Shown here in pieces: positions 1-6,444 of a DNA stretch of 6,444 nucleotides (positions within the stretch are counted from its first letter, which is position 1; every line of letters starts with the position of its first letter). The DNA is from Desulfocapsaceae bacterium (GTDB lineage Bacteria > Desulfobacterota > Desulfobulbia > Desulfobulbales > Desulfocapsaceae): the NCBI GenBank assembly GCA_029934775.1, contig JAOZLO010000167.1:1-6444 (forward strand). The letters run 5' to 3'. The notes under the pieces were generated by a model that saw nothing but the letters and a program-made list of their open reading frames with translations, did not search any database and was not told the origin of the DNA. The position numbers and the translations under genes were made by a program.

Positions 1-9
1 TAACCGATA

Positions 10-15
10 GCGAGG
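10..15 (+). promoter_or_regulatory. Ribosome binding site of nuoH
   Basis: GCGAGG, with a GAGG core at 12-15, lies 6 nt before the ATG at 22 and supports that start. An in-frame TAA at 1-3 rules out any longer start for nuoH within the window. Other stops at 8-10 (TAG) and 17-19 (TGA) lie in the other two frames, so the upstream gene, presumably another nuo gene, must end at or before 19. Which stop it uses cannot be told. Confidence 0.6.
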
Positions 16-21
16 CTGACA

Positions 22-1308
22 ATGTCCCTGCTTGATATTTTACTTGTTGCTATACGAGTTGCCTTTGCGGCTTTTGTACCGCTCTGTTTTATAGCTGTCT
101 GCGTCTGGATGGAGCGTAGAGGTGCCGGTTTTTTTCAAGACAGGGCAGGCCCTAACAGAGCAAATATTTTTGGTTTCAGAGCAGCAGGGCTGGTACAGAA
201 TCTTGCTGACGGGGCTAAGCTTTTCTTTAAAGAAGACGTCATTTCCGACCATATCAAACATAAGTTTTACTTCGTTATTGCGCCGCTTATCGTCTTTTTT
301 GCCGCTGTTGTATCGTTCGCGGTAGTACCGTTTGCCGACACTCTGGTTTTAAACGGCAAAAGCTACATCATGCAGGGTATCCCCATCGATATCGGCATCC
401 TCTGGTTTCTTGCCATGGCCGGGTTCGGTGTATACGGTATTATCCTGGCTGGCTGGTCTTCTACCAACAAGTATGGTCTACTCGGAGGGATCCGTTCAGC
501 AGCGCAGGTTATCAGTTACGAGATCCCCATGGGTCTTGCAATCGTCAGCCTGCTGGTGGTGTACGGCACAGTTAATCTAAATGAAATGGCGCAGTTCCAA
601 GGTAAACTTCTCTTTGGATTCATACCTATGTGGGGCATCATTCTACAACCACTGGGGTTCATGATTTTTCTTATTGCCGCCTTTGCTGAAACCAATCGTA
701 CTCCTTTTGATCTTGCCGAAGGTGAGAGTGAGATTGTCGCCGGTTTTCATGTCGAATACAGCGCAATGAAATTCGCAATATTCTTTATGGGGGAATATAT
801 TGCGATGTTCGCCTCGAGTGCCATAATAGTCACACTCTTTTTTGGCGGTTATCAGGTCCCCTTCCTGGCCACCGACACTTTAATCAACTACGCCAAACCG
901 GTTGCCTTTATTCTTATGCTTTGTCTTCCTGCCGGCATGTATTACTTCGCCGGATGGATTAGAAGAAGCAATGTCAGCCACTATCCCCGAGAAAATGATC
1001 CACGGGCCTATGAAGGAAAAATCTACATTAAATGTTTCTGGGGACTGGTAATACTCCTCGAGGTTATCCTTTTTGCCCTCCTCTTATGCAAATCGGGAGG
1101 ATCGGCTGCACACATTTTTGTGGTTCTTCTACAGGTGTGTACTTTTCTTCTGAAAGTTACAATGATGATTTTTGTATACATCTGGGTTCGCTGGACCTTG
1201 CCGCGTTTTCGTTATGATCAGCTGCAGAAACTGGGATGGCAGGTGCTTCTTCCACTGGCACTTCTGAACATCTTCATAACAAGCGCGTTCGTCGTGGCAT
1301 TGAGCTAA
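22..1308 (+). CDS. nuoH: NADH-quinone oxidoreductase subunit H (NuoH/ND1), long form with extra segment
   Basis: NuoH is the inner-membrane subunit of complex I that forms the floor of the quinone cavity and the start of the proton E-channel, docking NuoB, NuoD and NuoI to the membrane arm. Family hallmarks appear in order: MERR (30-33), the GPNR loop (43-46), QNLADGAKLFFKED (59-72), the WSSTNKYGLLGG loop with SAAQVISYE (145-167), the acidic cytoplasmic loop AETNRTPFDLAEGESE (222-237), and PRFRYDQLQKLGW (394-406). At 428 aa it is much longer than the usual 325-365. The excess lies between the GGYQ turn (275-278) and the penultimate helix (about 365-389). There I see two added hydrophobic stretches, 287-313 and 336-356, joined by a charged loop rich in Arg, Asp and Glu. 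The reading frame is intact and the catalytic loops are unaffected, so this is a functional long variant rather than an artefact. The gene ends 11 nt before nuoI. Confidence 0.97.
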   Translation: MSLLDILLVAIRVAFAAFVPLCFIAVCVWMERRGAGFFQDRAGPNRANIFGFRAAGLVQNLADGAKLFFKEDVISDHIKHKFYFVIAPLIVFFAAVVSFAVVPFADTLVLNGKSYIMQGIPIDIGILWFLAMAGFGVYGIILAGWSSTNKYGLLGGIRSAAQVISYEIPMGLAIVSLLVVYGTVNLNEMAQFQGKLLFGFIPMWGIILQPLGFMIFLIAAFAETNRTPFDLAEGESEIVAGFHVEYSAMKFAIFFMGEYIAMFASSAIIVTLFFGGYQVPFLATDTLINYAKPVAFILMLCLPAGMYYFAGWIRRSNVSHYPRENDPRAYEGKIYIKCFWGLVILLEVILFALLLCKSGGSAAHIFVVLLQVCTFLLKVTMMIFVYIWVRWTLPRFRYDQLQKLGWQVLLPLALLNIFITSAFVVALS

Positions 1309-1314
1309 AGGAGG
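1307..1314 (+). promoter_or_regulatory. Strong ribosome binding site that fixes the nuoI start
   Basis: AAAGGAGG, a near-perfect complement to the 16S anti-Shine-Dalgarno, overlaps the nuoH stop codon and sits 5 nt before the ATG at 1320. It decides the nuoI start in favour of 1320 over an in-frame ATG at 1236, which lies deep inside nuoH with no comparable site before it. Confidence 0.85.
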
Positions 1315-1319
1315 ATGAT

Positions 1320-1844
1320 ATGAGTGCAAAAGTCAAAACCATGGAACGAAAGGGAGCAAGTTTATCTGAAAGGATTTACTTCGTAGAAATTTTTAGAGGT
1401 ATGGCTACTACTTTTGGCCACTTCTGGAAAAATCTTCTCGACAACTCCAAACTCTACGTTCGCCATTACCCTGAAGTTGAGCCGGAAATTCCCGTTCGCT
1501 GGCGTGGACGCCATCGATTGACAAGCCACGATGATGGTACTGTCAAATGCGTTGCCTGTTTCATGTGTCAAACAAATTGTCCTGCTGGCTGTATCGCCAT
1601 TGAGGCAGGAGAGAGACTGGATGAAAAGGCAGAGAAAATGCCGGTTAAGTTCAATATCGATCTGTTGGAATGCATTTACTGCGGCTACTGCGTGGAAGCC
1701 TGCCCTCTCGATGCTATCCGAATGGATACAGGAATTTACTCCGTAACCGACAACAACAGAGAATCTTTCGTTCTCGGGCTGGAGGAGTTGCTGCAGACCC
1801 CCGGCGCATTTTCCGAAGAAGAATATAAAAAAGGGGGCGCTTGA
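1320..1844 (+). CDS. nuoI: NADH-quinone oxidoreductase subunit I (NuoI), 2x[4Fe-4S] ferredoxin-like
   Basis: NuoI carries clusters N6a and N6b, which pass electrons along the peripheral arm to N2 in NuoB and then to quinone. It is a peripheral cytoplasmic subunit lying against NuoH. From ATG 1320 the protein is 174 aa, close to the usual 160-180. Residues 18-40 form an amphipathic, aromatic-rich helix typical of the membrane-facing N terminus. Two CxxCxxCxxxCP motifs follow: Cys77, 80, 83, 87 and Cys118, 121, 124, 128. In such paired-ferredoxin folds the fourth Cys of each motif usually ligates the other cluster. An additional Cys91 lies just after the first motif (CPAGC). The tail (160-174) is acidic then basic and of no clear function. 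The frame is open upstream to ATG 1236, but those 28 extra codons overlap nuoH, look unlike any NuoI, and the strong site at 1307-1314 favours 1320. nuoJ starts 4 nt after the stop. Confidence 0.97.
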   Translation: MSAKVKTMERKGASLSERIYFVEIFRGMATTFGHFWKNLLDNSKLYVRHYPEVEPEIPVRWRGRHRLTSHDDGTVKCVACFMCQTNCPAGCIAIEAGERLDEKAEKMPVKFNIDLLECIYCGYCVEACPLDAIRMDTGIYSVTDNNRESFVLGLEELLQTPGAFSEEEYKKGGA

Positions 1845-1848
1845 TATT

Positions 1849-2358
1849 ATGTTTGCCGACTGGTTATTTACCGGATTCTCCATTTTATCAGTGCTTGGCG
1901 CCATAGGGCTTGTCATATTTCGACACCCGATGAATGGTGCAATGAGCCTGGTGATTACCCTTATCTCCCTGGCCGGGTTATATGCACTGCTCTCGGCCAA
2001 GCTGATTTTTGTAATCCAGCTTATTGTTTATGCAGGTGCAATCATGTCGCTCATCTTGTTCATCATCATGTTTCTGAATGTTCAAAATGATGATCTCCCC
2101 AATGAAAAAGATCGTTTCCTCTACCTTATTGGTGGCGGAGTCGTTCTCGCACCCGTCTTTTTCTTTCTTAAAAAAATTGTACAAAGTATTCCCGGAACCG
2201 AGGCAACCATTGTAGGGAACGGGTTTGGTGGAGTCAAAGAGGTCGGGTTAGTACTCTTTAAAGACTGGCTGCTTCCCTTTGAAATTGTCTCGATTCTCCT
2301 GCTGGTGGCCCTTATCGGTGCTGTTGTAATAGCAGGAAAAAGGAGGATGAGTAAGTGA
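1849..2358 (+). CDS. nuoJ: NADH-quinone oxidoreductase subunit J (NuoJ/ND6)
   Basis: NuoJ is a five-helix membrane subunit that joins the NuoH quinone module to NuoK and the antiporter-like subunits. Its third helix contains the flexible pi-bulge thought to couple quinone chemistry to proton transfer. That signature is visible as [15 protein letters not shown] at 57-71, with Tyr61 and Gly63. Hydrophobic helices fall at about 5-24, 31-49, 53-77, 91-111 and 141-163. The last begins with LLPFE (141-145), another family-typical motif. The 169 aa length is normal (E. coli about 184). A loop at 112-140 rich in Gly between helices 4 and 5 faces the periplasm in the family model. The start ATG is preceded by a weak purine run, AAGGGGG, at 1831-1837, 11 nt away. 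The stop overlaps the nuoK start, which suggests translational coupling. Confidence 0.96.
   Translation: MFADWLFTGFSILSVLGAIGLVIFRHPMNGAMSLVITLISLAGLYALLSAKLIFVIQLIVYAGAIMSLILFIIMFLNVQNDDLPNEKDRFLYLIGGGVVLAPVFFFLKKIVQSIPGTEATIVGNGFGGVKEVGLVLFKDWLLPFEIVSILLLVALIGAVVIAGKRRMSK
2340..2346 (+). promoter_or_regulatory. Ribosome binding site of nuoK, inside the nuoJ 3' end
   Basis: AAGGAGG lies within the last codons of nuoJ, 8 nt before the GTG at 2355. It supports this non-ATG start, which overlaps the nuoJ stop as GTGA. An ATG at 2347-2349 is in the nuoJ frame and directly abuts the site, so it is not a competing start for nuoK. Confidence 0.8.
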
Positions 2359-2651
2359 TTCAGGATTATCTTATCTTAAGTATCATTCTCTTTTGCATTG
2401 GCATACTTGGCGTCGTTTCCAGACGGAACGTGCTGATCATATTCATGTCAATAGAGCTCATGCTCAATGCAGCCAACCTGGCATTCATAGCCTTCTCAAG
2501 ACTTCACCTCAGTATGGATGGCCACGTATTGGCAATGATGGTAATGGCGGTCGCCGCAGCTGAAGCAGCATTGGCTCTTGCAGTTGTAATCCTGCTTCAC
2601 AAGCATAAAGGCAAACTGGACAGCAACGTATTCAGCTTGTTAAAAGGGTGA
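2355..2651 (+). CDS. nuoK: NADH-quinone oxidoreductase subunit K (NuoK/ND4L), GTG start
   Basis: NuoK is a three-helix membrane subunit homologous to MrpC. It carries the two buried glutamates of the central hydrophilic axis. Both are present: Glu34 in [11 protein letters not shown] (32-42) and Glu70 in [12 protein letters not shown] (65-76), matching E. coli Glu36 and Glu72. The short SRRN loop at 22-25 between helices 1 and 2 is also family-typical. The 98 aa length is standard (about 100). Helices lie at about 4-22, 26-48 and 57-81, followed by a basic cytoplasmic tail HKHKGK. Translation starts at GTG 2355, sharing 4 nt with the end of nuoJ, with a strong upstream site. nuoL begins 4 nt after the stop. 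Coupled translation with nuoJ is inferred from the overlap. Confidence 0.97.
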   Translation: MIQDYLILSIILFCIGILGVVSRRNVLIIFMSIELMLNAANLAFIAFSRLHLSMDGHVLAMMVMAVAAAEAALALAVVILLHKHKGKLDSNVFSLLKG

Positions 2652-2655
2652 TTTC

Positions 2656-4569
2656 ATGGAACATTCAGTAAGTTATCTCGGTTTAATCCCACTGTTTCCT
2701 CTGATAGGTGCTGTGGTTCTGGGAGTGATGCACATTGACACCTGCACCAGGCGCAAACTCCCGGAGAAACTTTATGGAGTCCTTGCCTGTATCGGTCCGG
2801 TTATCTCCTTTATCTATGCACTTGTGGTATTCTTCCAGTTAAAAAGTATGCCTGCGGATTCCAGGTTCCTTATTCATGACGCTTTTACCTGGTTCAGTGT
2901 CGGAGACCTGCACATCACCATGGGTTTTCTGGCTGACCCCCTCAGCTCCCTGATGCTCCTCTTTGTCACCTTTATCGGTTCACTTATCCATATTTACTCT
3001 GTTGGTTATATGGCTGGAGATGAAAATTTTGGTAAATTCTTCTCTTACATGAATCTCTTTCTCGGTTCCATGCTGATTCTCGTACTTGGTAGTGGTCCTG
3101 TGGTGATGTTTGTCGGCTGGGAAGGCGTAGGTCTCTGTTCTTATCTGCTGATCAGTTTCTATAGTAAAGATACTGATAATGTGCTGGCTGGCAATAAGGC
3201 ATTCATCGTAAATCGAATAGGAGATCTCGGCTTTGTACTGGGCATGGCCTTTCTTTTCTGGGCCATCGGCTCAGGAGGGTTCGACTACCTTTCTTTAAGA
3301 GAAAATGCCCATCAGCTCGCGCCAGGTATAGGTCTTACTATCTGCCTGCTACTCTTTGTAGGTGCCTGTGGTAAATCAGCCCAGATACCTTTATTTGTCT
3401 GGCTGCCTGATGCCATGGCCGGCCCTACACCGGTTTCCGCTTTAATCCACGCCGCAACCATGGTAACTGCAGGTGTCTACATGGTCGCCCGCTTCAGTTT
3501 TATTTACGCCGAAGTGCCCCTTGCCGGTTCAATAGTTGCCTGGACCGGAATACTCACTGCCCTGCTCGCAGCAATCTTTGCCATGTTTCAACGGGATATC
3601 AAGAAAATACTCGCCTACTCAACAGTGAGCCAGCTCGGCTATATGTTTGCCGGAGTTGGAGTTGCTGCTTATTCGGCAGGCATATTTCATGTTTTTACCC
3701 ATGCCTTTTTCAAGGCTCTGCTCTTTCTCGGCGCCGGTGCTGTTATTTATGCCCTTCACCATGAGCAGGACATCTGGAAAATGGGTGGTTTAAAAGAAAA
3801 AATGCCCAAAACTTACTGGACTATGCTCATTGGTGCTCTTGCCCTTGCCGGCTGCCCTCCTTTTGCCGGTTTTTTCTCCAAAGACGAAATTCTCTTTTCA
3901 GCTCTTGCAACAGGCCATACCGGAATCTGGATTATTGGTGTAACTGTTGCCGGAATGACAGCCTACTATAGTTTCCGCATGATATTCCTGGTCTTCCACG
4001 GTACACCTCGGAATAAAGAAAGTTTTAACCATGCCGAGGATGCACCAGGAGTGATGACCATTCCACTCATTATTCTTGCAGTCGGAGCTCTTTTTGCAGG
4101 TTTTCTGAATCTGCCTGCTCTGTTTGGCGGCAACCTCAACGTCTCCCACTGGCTGGCCCCCAGCCTTGCTGACCACCATCCCCATGTTGGGATTTCAGTC
4201 GAGCTGCTCGCTGTTGCAGCCAGTGTGATCGCCTTTGCTATTGGTATCACAGTATCCTACAGAAAATTTGGCCAGGGTGCAGATGAACCTGAGTACAGTG
4301 GCTTCACAGAATTTTGTTACAATAAATTCTATATTGACGAGCTGTACCACGCTGTTTTAGTCCGACCATACAAAGCTGTCGGTTCTGTTATCTGGAAATT
4401 CTTTGAACCCAATGTAACAGATATTCACGTTAAAATAGCTACATGGCTGTACCAGAAAGCTGGCACAGCTTTTAAAGTTTTCCAGGTTGGCTACGTTCGA
4501 GTCTATGCAATTTATATGGTCATAGGTTTGAGTATTATGAGCCTGCTTCTTTCTCAATCGCTCAATTAG
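2656..4569 (+). CDS. nuoL: NADH-quinone oxidoreductase subunit L (NuoL/ND5), distal proton-pumping subunit
   Basis: NuoL is the largest, distal antiporter-like subunit, homologous to MrpA, with 14 core helices plus a C-terminal lateral helix that runs along the membrane arm. The 637 aa length is within the family range (E. coli 613). Pumping residues are all present: Glu156 in VGWEGVGLCSYLL (153-165), Asp190 in NRIGDLGF (186-193), Lys240 in GKSAQIPLFVWLPDAM (239-254), His265 in IHAATM (264-269), His346, His350 and Lys353 in HVFTHAFFKALLFLGAG (345-361), and Lys409-Asp410 in GFFSKDEIL (405-413). They line up with E. coli Glu144, Asp178, Lys229, Lys342 and Lys399. The C-terminal part keeps NKFYIDELY (556-564), then the amphipathic lateral-helix region to about 610 and a final membrane helix (about 611-633). 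A purine run, AAAAGGG, at 2642-2648 lies 7 nt before the ATG. No truncation or frameshift is seen. Confidence 0.98.
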   Translation: MEHSVSYLGLIPLFPLIGAVVLGVMHIDTCTRRKLPEKLYGVLACIGPVISFIYALVVFFQLKSMPADSRFLIHDAFTWFSVGDLHITMGFLADPLSSLMLLFVTFIGSLIHIYSVGYMAGDENFGKFFSYMNLFLGSMLILVLGSGPVVMFVGWEGVGLCSYLLISFYSKDTDNVLAGNKAFIVNRIGDLGFVLGMAFLFWAIGSGGFDYLSLRENAHQLAPGIGLTICLLLFVGACGKSAQIPLFVWLPDAMAGPTPVSALIHAATMVTAGVYMVARFSFIYAEVPLAGSIVAWTGILTALLAAIFAMFQRDIKKILAYSTVSQLGYMFAGVGVAAYSAGIFHVFTHAFFKALLFLGAGAVIYALHHEQDIWKMGGLKEKMPKTYWTMLIGALALAGCPPFAGFFSKDEILFSALATGHTGIWIIGVTVAGMTAYYSFRMIFLVFHGTPRNKESFNHAEDAPGVMTIPLIILAVGALFAGFLNLPALFGGNLNVSHWLAPSLADHHPHVGISVELLAVAASVIAFAIGITVSYRKFGQGADEPEYSGFTEFCYNKFYIDELYHAVLVRPYKAVGSVIWKFFEPNVTDIHVKIATWLYQKAGTAFKVFQVGYVRVYAIYMVIGLSIMSLLLSQSLN

Positions 4570-4570
4570 A

Positions 4571-4575
4571 CAGGG
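4571..4575 (+). promoter_or_regulatory. Ribosome binding site of nuoM
   Basis: CAGGG lies 7 nt before the ATG at 4583, just after the nuoL stop. A closer AGG at 4579-4581 is too near the start to serve. The surrounding bases resemble those before nuoN. Confidence 0.5.
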
Positions 4576-4582
4576 TACAGGA

Positions 4583-6106
4583 ATGTTTGAATATGTCCTT
4601 TCAGTCATGATCTTTTTACCTATCCTTGCCGGACTGGTAATGTTATTCCCCCTCGTCAGCAAAGGGGGTGCCAGGATCGCAGGGTTCATTGTCACCATCG
4701 TTATCCTCATCCTCGGTATTGAGCTTTTTCTTGGATTTTCCGGCACTGGTGGGATGGAGTATGTTGAACAATGCAACTGGATAGAATCTCTTGGAATCAG
4801 TTACAGCCTCGGTATTGATGGAATCAGCCTTCTCGTACTTTTTACCTGTACAGTTCTCTTTCCGATAATTTTTGTTGTTTTCTCAACCCGGACCAAAGGA
4901 TATTACGCAAATCTGCTTATTGCCCAGGGAGCCATGATCGGTGCAATCTGCGCAACCGATATAGTCCTCTTCTATATATTCTGGGAAATCATGCTGTTGC
5001 CGATCTTCTTCATGATAGGTCTGTATGGTGGAGAAAAACGACTCCCGGCAACCATTAAAATCACCATTTACACTATCGCCGGATCATTATTGATGCTGGC
5101 TGCACTGATCTATGTCGGTGTTTCTCACCATTCCCAGTTTGGTGAATGGAGTTTTAATATAGTCGATCTGAGCAGACTTGATTTGTCCGGAGGTTTTGCT
5201 GTTCTTGCCTTCATTATGTTCATGCTTGCTTTCGCCATTAAAATCCCACTTTTCCCCTTCCACACCTGGCTTCCTGATGCCTATACAGAAGCACCGACTT
5301 CAACAACCTTTGTGCTCTCTGCAATTATGGCAAAAATTGGAGTATATGCGGTTATCCGGTTTGTTATTCCAGTATTTGAAATAGAGTTTACCCGGTTTGC
5401 CTTACTTCTCTCTTTTTCCGGTGTAATTGGCATGATGTACTGTGGATTGGCGGCAATTGCCCAAAAAGATATCAAAAGAATGCTCGCTTTTTCCTCGGCA
5501 TCCCATATGGGTATAATTGCCCTTGGAATTTTCTGTATGAATGTACAGGCATTGACGGGAAGTCTTTTCCAGATCGTTGCCCATGCTACAAGTACAGGCA
5601 TCCTCTTCCTCTTTGTAGGGCTTATAGAAGAAAGAATGAAGACCCGTAAGATCGAGGATCTTGGCGGTATCGCCTATCGTGCTCCAATCTTCGCCACCTT
5701 TTTTGCTATCGCCATGCTGGCCTCAGTAGGTCTCCCTGGAACCAGTGGTTTTATAGGAGAGTTTCTCATCATTCTGGGCGCAGTCAAGTTTAATATAGTT
5801 ATCGGTGTCCTTGCCGGGACAACACTCGTCATTGGTGTCTGCTATATGCTCTGGATGTTTCAAAGAGTCTTTTTTGAAACTGCTAATGAGCGTACAGAAA
5901 AGTTTCAGGATCTCAGCCTTCTCGAGACTCTGACCTTTCTCCCGGTTATACTGCTCATAATTTTCATGGGCATCTATCCGCAACCCTTCATCAACAAGAT
6001 CGAACCAGCAGCTCAGCAACAGGTGGCCAAATTCTACTCAATGGACCAGACACAAATTGCTGATACAATCGTCCCGACCCCAGGACTCAAAAACCAAAAG
6101 AATTAA
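4583..6106 (+). CDS. nuoM: NADH-quinone oxidoreductase subunit M (NuoM/ND4), proton-pumping subunit
   Basis: NuoM is the middle antiporter-like membrane subunit, homologous to MrpD. The 507 aa length matches the family (E. coli 509). Key residues are present: Glu135 in FWEIMLLPIF (133-142), Lys220 in AIKIPLFPFHTWLPDA (218-233), Lys251 in MAKIGVYAVIRF (249-260), His308 in SASHMG (305-310), His334, and Glu393 in GTSGFIGEF (386-394). They correspond to E. coli Glu144, Lys234, Lys265, His322, His348 and Glu407. Two positions differ from the proteobacterial consensus: Tyr234 replaces the His that usually follows PDA, and Ala335 replaces the Gly that usually follows His334. The reading frame is intact and the pumping Lys/Glu pairs are kept, so I read it as a functional subtype of NuoM. 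The last 30 or so residues form a hydrophilic tail with no recognised motif. Gaps are 13 nt to nuoL and 15 nt to nuoN. An MrpD-type or hydrogenase-type homologue is excluded by the operon context. Confidence 0.97.
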   Translation: MFEYVLSVMIFLPILAGLVMLFPLVSKGGARIAGFIVTIVILILGIELFLGFSGTGGMEYVEQCNWIESLGISYSLGIDGISLLVLFTCTVLFPIIFVVFSTRTKGYYANLLIAQGAMIGAICATDIVLFYIFWEIMLLPIFFMIGLYGGEKRLPATIKITIYTIAGSLLMLAALIYVGVSHHSQFGEWSFNIVDLSRLDLSGGFAVLAFIMFMLAFAIKIPLFPFHTWLPDAYTEAPTSTTFVLSAIMAKIGVYAVIRFVIPVFEIEFTRFALLLSFSGVIGMMYCGLAAIAQKDIKRMLAFSSASHMGIIALGIFCMNVQALTGSLFQIVAHATSTGILFLFVGLIEERMKTRKIEDLGGIAYRAPIFATFFAIAMLASVGLPGTSGFIGEFLIILGAVKFNIVIGVLAGTTLVIGVCYMLWMFQRVFFETANERTEKFQDLSLLETLTFLPVILLIIFMGIYPQPFINKIEPAAQQQVAKFYSMDQTQIADTIVPTPGLKNQKN

Positions 6107-6108
6107 GA

Positions 6109-6113
6109 CAGGG
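6109..6113 (+). promoter_or_regulatory. Ribosome binding site of nuoN
   Basis: CAGGG lies 8 nt before the ATG at 6122, directly after the nuoM stop. It decides between this start and a second ATG at 6126, which is in another frame and not the nuoN frame. Confidence 0.5.
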
Positions 6114-6121
6114 TTACCATT

Positions 6122-6444
6122 ATGAATGATTTTTTGTCATTACTCCCTTTACTCATAATTTGTGCAGGCGGAATCCTGTTGATGCTTTTATCTGCCTTTG
6201 AAAAAATTAAAGTGGAGAATGGCCCGCTCCTGAGCATGGGAGTTTGTGGTGCTGCCTTTATCACCCAACTTTTGACAGCATGCAGCCCGGAATCCGCTCT
6301 CTTCAGCACTACATTCAATCACATGCTTGTTGCCAACGGTTTTACACAGACTGCCAGCCTTGTGATTATCGGCTGTGGTTTTTTCACCTCAATGAGCTGC
6401 CGTACCTATTTCAAGCATAACAATCCCTGCACAATGGAATTTTA
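6122..6444 (+). CDS. nuoN: NADH-quinone oxidoreductase subunit N (NuoN/ND2), N-terminal part, cut by window end
   Basis: NuoN is the proximal antiporter-like subunit, next to NuoK, completing the membrane arm. Only 107 codons plus two bases are in the window, out of an expected 460-500 residues. The fragment starts with a membrane helix (about 4-24) containing LLPLLIICAGG (7-17), a family-like opening. A second hydrophobic stretch follows at about 36-53, then FNHMLVANGFTQ (65-76), which occupies the place of the typical F-x-x-M-x-x-x-D/N-G-F loop, and a third helix at about 77-93. It ends with EF followed by TA, the first two bases of what is most likely the Tyr codon of the conserved EFYAL motif. 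The fragment contains six cysteines (14, 42, 54, 85, 93, 103), more than I expect for this region. The pumping Lys/Glu residues lie beyond the edge. The assignment rests on position after nuoM, the antiporter-type start and the EF(Y) motif. Confidence 0.9.
   Translation, partial: MNDFLSLLPLLIICAGGILLMLLSAFEKIKVENGPLLSMGVCGAAFITQLLTACSPESALFSTTFNHMLVANGFTQTASLVIIGCGFFTSMSCRTYFKHNNPCTMEF

Noticed and set aside
1236..1319. Longer nuoI start at an in-frame ATG inside nuoH, adding 28 residues
   Set aside because: It would overlap nuoH by 73 nt and the added residues do not resemble a NuoI N terminus. A strong AAAGGAGG sits 5 nt before ATG 1320, and that start gives the family length.
1578..1592. 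Extra cysteine (Cys91) after the first NuoI cluster motif as a possible additional metal ligand
   Set aside because: It lies in the position of a non-ligand residue in paired [4Fe-4S] folds, and all eight canonical ligands are present. I believe CPAxC-type sequences are found in other NuoI proteins, so a new site is not supported.
1362..2000. 212-codon open frame on the - strand opposite nuoI and the start of nuoJ
   Set aside because: It lies wholly antisense to a gene with clear FeS motifs, has no recognisable domain, and its composition mirrors the sense codons. It is a shadow frame.
4357..4776. 139-codon open frame on the - strand across the nuoL/nuoM junction
   Set aside because: It is antisense to two well-supported genes, shows no domain, and its Pro/Arg/Thr-rich translation is typical of reverse-complemented membrane protein sequence.
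1309..6121. Internal promoters or terminators at the gene junctions
   Set aside because: All gaps are 15 nt or less and are filled by ribosome sites. I saw no GC-rich hairpin followed by a T run, and no convincing -35/-10 pair.
1..6444. A hidden novel system, mobile element or CRISPR array within the window
   Set aside because: Almost every base is coding for known complex I subunits in canonical order, and no direct repeat array, terminal inverted repeat or unassigned coding region was found.

Overview
This window is the membrane-arm half of a nuo operon encoding respiratory complex I (NADH-quinone oxidoreductase, or an NADH-module-less relative). Seven genes lie on the + strand in the canonical order nuoH-nuoI-nuoJ-nuoK-nuoL-nuoM-nuoN. 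Six are complete, and nuoN is cut by the right edge after 107 codons. I see no mobile element, CRISPR array, RNA gene, promoter or terminator, and no non-coding stretch longer than about 20 bases.

Layout: nuoH (22-1308) carries the quinone-cavity subunit. nuoI (1320-1844) carries the two-cluster [4Fe-4S] ferredoxin-like subunit that links the peripheral arm to the membrane arm. nuoJ (1849-2358) and nuoK (2355-2651) are small membrane subunits whose reading frames overlap by 4 nt. nuoL (2656-4569), nuoM (4583-6106) and partial nuoN (6122 to the end) are the three antiporter-like proton-pumping subunits. Junctions run from a 4-nt overlap to a 15-nt gap, each with a visible Shine-Dalgarno-like stretch, so the genes are almost certainly one transcription unit with promoter and terminator outside the window. 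Upstream nuo genes (A-D, possibly E-G) would lie to the left. The window cannot show whether an NADH-oxidising module NuoEFG is present.

How the parts work together: electrons reach quinone through the FeS chain ending in NuoB, with NuoI carrying two upstream clusters. Quinone binds at the interface with NuoH. The resulting change is passed through the acidic E-channel of NuoH, NuoJ and NuoK to the Lys/Glu channels of NuoN, NuoM and NuoL. The key charged residues of this axis are present in every complete subunit seen here.

Organism: a Gram-negative-type bacterium with moderate GC content. The long NuoH, the Cys-Pro-Ala-Gly-Cys variant of the NuoI cluster motif and the variant NuoM motifs suggest a deltaproteobacterial/Desulfobacterota-type complex I (a Desulfobulbales-like sulfate reducer is my best guess). 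That is an impression from protein character, not a measured placement. The most notable departure from the textbook enzyme is an extra segment of about 70-80 residues in NuoH that looks like an added two-helix transmembrane hairpin. I found no undescribed system here; it is essentially an ordinary core-metabolism region.
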